Assembly: GCA_036389695.1 (NCBI GenBank) | Contig: DASVWG010000510.1 | Location: 1 to 7,238 of the forward strand | DNA from: JALZHR01 sp036389695 | GTDB taxonomy: Bacteria; Acidobacteriota; Blastocatellia; Pyrinomonadales; Pyrinomonadaceae | Length of the DNA: 7,238 nt | Reading direction: 5' to 3' | Part shown: piece by piece, positions 4,212-7,238 of the stretch | Position numbering within the stretch: the first letter of the stretch is position 1 | How the letters are laid out: each line of letters starts with the position of its first letter | Translations under genes and position numbers: made by a program | Notes under the pieces: model-generated | Databases searched by the model: none | What the model was told of the DNA's origin: nothing | Seen by the model: only the letters and a program-made list of their open reading frames with translations

Positions 4212-7103
4212 ATGAGAAAATCTTACCTTTTTCTGCCGCTTCTGCTTATTTCTTTGATGTTTGGCGCAAACGCCGCTTCGGCGCAAAGCGAATGCCAGCC
4301 GCCCGCCATCATTTTTAACAACAACGCTCAGAATATTTTTACCGAACAACAGGAGATGGCGCTCGGCGAAGCGATGGTGGAACAACTGCAAAAAAATTAT
4401 CGCGTCATCGACGACGAGAGCGTCAACGCTTACCTGCAATCCATCGGCGACCGCATCAGCCGGCATCTGCCCAAAACGAATCTCAAATTTCGTTTTTACG
4501 TCGTCGATTTGCCGGACACGAACGCCTTTGCGTTTGCGGGCGGAAAAATTTTCGTGACGCGCAAGCTCATCAGCTTTACGCGCAGCGAGGACGAGCTTGC
4601 CGGAATCATCGGTCACGAGCTCGGTCACGCGACGGTGCGCCACGGAGCCATCGACTTCAGCAAATATTTCAAACAAATTCTGAACGTCACCAGCTTTAAG
4701 GACAATCGCGACGTGGTTGATAAATACCACCAGCTGATCGACAAGTGGAACACCAAGCAGATTAGATTTGAAAGCAATCACGAAGACGAGCAGCAGCTCG
4801 AAGCCGACCGCGTCGCGATGTATGCGATGATTGCCGCCGGTTACGACCCGAACGTTTTCACGGCTTTCTGGCGAAGATTTACCGAAGCCAAAAAAACAAA
4901 CGTGCTGACGAATTTTCTCGGCGTCGCGAAATCCGCTGATAAAAGATTGACCGAGATGATTGAAGTGGTGAAAGCGACACCGGCGAAATGTCTGGATAAA
5001 AGCCCGGCGCATACGAAAGAGGATTACGAGAAATGGCGCGCCTTCGTCATCAATTATTCGGGCTTGGGCACCAAAGAATCTTTAAACGGCTTGATTTTGC
5101 GCCGCAATTTGGTGCCGTTGCGGAGCGACATCGAGCATTTTCGCTTTAGCCCGAACGGAAATTTTGTTCTGGCGCAGGACAATTCCGGCGTCAGCATCTT
5201 GAGCCGCGCGCCTTTCAAGCTGCTTTTCCGCATCGACGCCGAAGACGCTCTGCCCGCCGCTTTTACGCCCGATTCTTCGACCGTCGTCGTCTACAATCGA
5301 AACCTGCGCGTGCAGAAATGGAGCGTCGCCGAAAAAAGCCTGATTTCGACGCACGAGGTCGCCGTTCCGCGCGGCTACTGGCAGGCGGAAATTTCGCCGG
5401 ACGGCAACACTCTGGCGAGCTACGAATTCAGCGGCGATTTGACGCTCTACGACGTCGCGACCAACGAGCCGATTTTTCGCGAAAAAGAATTTTATGTGCC
5501 CTCTTACCTCGAATATTACGCCTGGACTTCTTTTATGGAAATTCTGGAGTTAGACCAGCTTCCGATTTTCAATATAAAATTTTCGCCGGACGGACATTAC
5601 TTTCTCGCCGGGCGAAAAGTCGGGGACGCCTGGAACGGCTCGCGTCAGGAAGCGATTGCCGTCGACATTTCGACGCGCAAGAAAATTTCGCTGGGCGACA
5701 ACGTCAAAAAACTTCTGTTTACGTCGTTTGCCTTTCTCGCGCCGGACAAAATCGTCGGGCAATACGGAAAAGAGCTGGAAAAATCCGGCGTCTTTTCGTT
5801 TCCGTCGGGCGAGCGCGTCGAACAGTTTGAGCTGAGCGGAAAGTCTTTTACGAAAGCCGAGCGCGGCGATTACGTATTGGTGCGCCCGGTCAGCGGCGCG
5901 GCGGTCGGCGTCTATGATTTAAAAGCCAGAAAATATATTCTGGCAAACAAGAAAGCGGCGCTCGACGTTTACGAAAATTATTTCATCACCGAGCTTCGAA
6001 GCGGCGAAATCGCGCTTTTCCCGTTTGGTCAAAAAGAGCCGCTGGCGGTTTTGAATCTGCCGCCCAGCCCGTTCGGAAGCCTGCGCACGACGGCGCTTTC
6101 GCCCGATGCCAACTGGCTGGCGGCGTCTGACCGCTCGCGCGGCGCGGTCTGGAATCTGCAGACGGGCGAGCGCGTGCTGCACATTCGCGGCTTTCGCGGC
6201 AGCTATTTTGCGCCCGACGGTCTGGTCTACGCCGATTTTCCCAAGCAGGAAAAAAACGAGCGGACAATCGCCGCCATGGATACGCGAAACCTCGACGTCG
6301 TTCCGGGCAACCCGGTCACGGACAAAAATATGCGCCAATACGGTCAGTTTCTCGTCGCCTTAAAGGACATGAAAGACCAAACCGCGAAGGAAGAAAAAGA
6401 AAAGGCGAAAGAAAAAAATCCGGCTTACGTCGAAGAAGAGCGCGAAAAGCGCGTGGGAACGCGCGAGACGATTATGGAAGTGCGCGACGCGCAGACCGGC
6501 GCGACGCTCTGGACGCGGCAGTTTAATGAAGAAACGCCGCGCTATTTCGTCAGCCCGGCGCGAGAGACGATGACGCTGGCGTGGGAGCTAAGCAGCAAGG
6601 CGGCGAAAAACATTATCAAAACAGACGCCGGCTTAAGCGCGAAGCTGTCTGCGATGCAGGAAAAAACGGGTGATTTCTTTTTTCAAATCCTCGACCCGAA
6701 AACCGGAAAAGTAACCGGACAATTCCTGCTCGAAACCGGTGAAGGCTCGTTTACCGTCCGGAATGCGACGGCGGCGGGCGATTATCTGGTTATCGCCGAC
6801 GATGAAAACCGAATTTTAATTTATTCGATTTCGCAGGGCAGACTTTTGCAGCGATTTTTCGGCAGCCGCGCGACCATCTCGCCGACGACATCTTTGATAG
6901 CGATTGCCAACGTGCCGGGCAGAATAACCGTTTACGACATTGCGACGGGCACTGAGCGCGAGCGGCTTTCGTTTACCAAAAATATTTCGGTCGCGCAGTT
7001 TGCCGACGACGGCAAGCGCCTGTTTATCCTGACCGCCGACCAGACGGCTTTTCTGTTCGACACGTCAAAATTCGGCTCGACGGCGCCCGACTCGACTAAA
7101 TGA
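4212..7103 (+). CDS. Secreted M48-family zinc metalloprotease fused to a C-terminal WD40-like beta-propeller
   Basis: Predicted 963-residue exported protein. The ATG at 4212 is chosen over the in-frame ATG at 4146 because it begins a good signal peptide: MRK, a hydrophobic core (5-18) and a signal peptidase I site after ASA (residue 24). There is no lipobox. The peptidase domain (about 45-235) has the M48 zinc site HELGH (135-139) with the third ligand Glu197 in LEADRVAMYAMIAAGYDP, and the preceding NAFAFAGGKIFVTRKLI strand, as in BepA/LoiP/Oma1-type proteases. From about residue 300 to the end it carries repeated beta-propeller strands: FSPNG (about 310), ISPDG (about 392), FSPDG (about 456), LSPDANW (about 630), VYDIATGTERERL (about 910) and a last FADDGKRLFIL blade (about 930). 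A Lys/Glu-rich segment (about 716-750) interrupts the propeller. It probably acts in the periplasm on envelope proteins; the propeller may recognise substrates. The exact function is not known to me. Confidence 0.9.
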   Translation: MRKSYLFLPLLLISLMFGANAASAQSECQPPAIIFNNNAQNIFTEQQEMALGEAMVEQLQKNYRVIDDESVNAYLQSIGDRISRHLPKTNLKFRFYVVDLPDTNAFAFAGGKIFVTRKLISFTRSEDELAGIIGHELGHATVRHGAIDFSKYFKQILNVTSFKDNRDVVDKYHQLIDKWNTKQIRFESNHEDEQQLEADRVAMYAMIAAGYDPNVFTAFWRRFTEAKKTNVLTNFLGVAKSADKRLTEMIEVVKATPAKCLDKSPAHTKEDYEKWRAFVINYSGLGTKESLNGLILRRNLVPLRSDIEHFRFSPNGNFVLAQDNSGVSILSRAPFKLLFRIDAEDALPAAFTPDSSTVVVYNRNLRVQKWSVAEKSLISTHEVAVPRGYWQAEISPDGNTLASYEFSGDLTLYDVATNEPIFREKEFYVPSYLEYYAWTSFMEILELDQLPIFNIKFSPDGHYFLAGRKVGDAWNGSRQEAIAVDISTRKKISLGDNVKKLLFTSFAFLAPDKIVGQYGKELEKSGVFSFPSGERVEQFELSGKSFTKAERGDYVLVRPVSGAAVGVYDLKARKYILANKKAALDVYENYFITELRSGEIALFPFGQKEPLAVLNLPPSPFGSLRTTALSPDANWLAASDRSRGAVWNLQTGERVLHIRGFRGSYFAPDGLVYADFPKQEKNERTIAAMDTRNLDVVPGNPVTDKNMRQYGQFLVALKDMKDQTAKEEKEKAKEKNPAYVEEEREKRVGTRETIMEVRDAQTGATLWTRQFNEETPRYFVSPARETMTLAWELSSKAAKNIIKTDAGLSAKLSAMQEKTGDFFFQILDPKTGKVTGQFLLETGEGSFTVRNATAAGDYLVIADDENRILIYSISQGRLLQRFFGSRATISPTTSLIAIANVPGRITVYDIATGTERERLSFTKNISVAQFADDGKRLFILTADQTAFLFDTSKFGSTAPDSTK

Positions 7104-7139
7104 TTCGCTTATGAGTATGATTTAAAAAAAAGAATTTTC

Positions 7140-7145
7140 AAGGGG
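7140..7145 (+). promoter_or_regulatory. Shine-Dalgarno sequence of msrA
   Basis: AAGGGG lies seven bases before the ATG at 7153 and is the only clear ribosome binding site in the window. It decides the start over the short ATG frame at 7111, which stops after four codons. Confidence 0.7.
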
Positions 7146-7152
7146 AATCTTA

Positions 7153-7238
7153 ATGAGCAGTAATCAAAATCTGGAAACGGCGACGCTCGGAGCAGGCTGT
7201 TTCTGGTGCGTCGAAGCGGTTTTTGACGATTTAAAGGG
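7153..7238 (+). CDS. msrA: Peptide-methionine (S)-S-oxide reductase MsrA, N-terminal 28 codons (cut by window end)
   Basis: MsrA reduces the S-diastereomer of methionine sulfoxide in oxidised proteins back to methionine, in the cytoplasm or periplasm depending on the form. The visible N-terminus is MSSNQNLETATLGAGCFWC followed by VEAVFDDLK, containing the diagnostic GCFWC motif with the nucleophilic Cys16; the absence of a signal peptide points to a cytoplasmic form. The second Cys of the motif (Cys19) is common in the family. The start follows a good Shine-Dalgarno at 7140-7145. The gene lies 49 bases after the M48/propeller gene with no visible terminator between them, so it may be read from the same transcript. 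Whether the remainder is intact, or fused to MsrB, cannot be seen. Confidence 0.93.
   Translation, partial: MSSNQNLETATLGAGCFWCVEAVFDDLK

Noticed and set aside
4191..5012. Long antisense open frame (273 codons) opposite the M48 domain; similar long frames at 1329-2000 and 2014-2577 on the - strand
   Set aside because: They lie wholly or mostly opposite well-supported + strand genes, show no recognisable motifs and are rich in Arg and Phe, as expected of shadow frames.

Overview
The window is a gene-dense stretch of bacterial chromosome, with every supported gene on the + strand. It carries seven protein genes: an unidentified partial CDS (1-609), moaA (784-1824), mtnB (2020-2628), mtnD (2652-3167), mtnC (3269-3991), a secreted M48 metalloprotease fused to a beta-propeller (4212-7103), and the first 28 codons of msrA (7153-7238, cut by the window edge). 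Only msrA has a clear Shine-Dalgarno sequence; the other starts were chosen by homology or signal-peptide position. The mix of balanced GC content, weak ribosome binding sites, heptamer-repeat spacers and a large periplasmic M48/propeller protein suggests an environmental Gram-negative. Acidobacteriota of the Blastocatellia/Pyrinomonadaceae type is my best guess, but this is inference and nothing here proves it.

Layout. 1-609: C-terminal part of an unknown protein. 610-783: a spacer dominated by a 37-bp-stem palindrome made of AAAATGC-like heptamers. 784-1824: MoaA, the radical-SAM GTP cyclase of molybdenum cofactor synthesis, with an in-frame six-unit heptamer insertion in the middle of the protein. 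1825-2019: a second, 150-bp palindrome with GC-rich outer arms and AAAATGC-type inner arms. 2020-3991: mtnB, mtnD and mtnC, encoding three consecutive steps of the methionine salvage pathway; the mtnD-mtnC gap holds a third palindrome, built of GATGAAC heptamers. 3992-4211: a 220-bp spacer with a candidate promoter and a leader inverted repeat. 4212-7103: the M48/propeller gene. 7104-7152: a short spacer with the msrA ribosome binding site.

How the genes fit together. MtnB dehydrates methylthioribulose-1-phosphate, MtnC enolises and dephosphorylates the product, and MtnD oxidises the resulting acireductone to 2-keto-4-methylthiobutyrate plus formate, so the three genes make a coherent pathway module. 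The earlier steps (mtnP or mtnN/mtnK, and mtnA) and the final transaminase are not in the window. MsrA repairs oxidised methionine and fits loosely with a methionine theme; MoaA and the protease have no evident functional link to it.

The most unusual feature is the repeat system. Three of the spacers are filled by long palindromes built from 7-bp units, a different heptamer family has inserted in frame inside moaA, and two further small heptamer doublets lie in the moaA leader. This resembles the heptameric short tandem repeats (STRRs) known from filamentous cyanobacteria, but here the repeats are arranged as long inverted pairs directly after stop codons.
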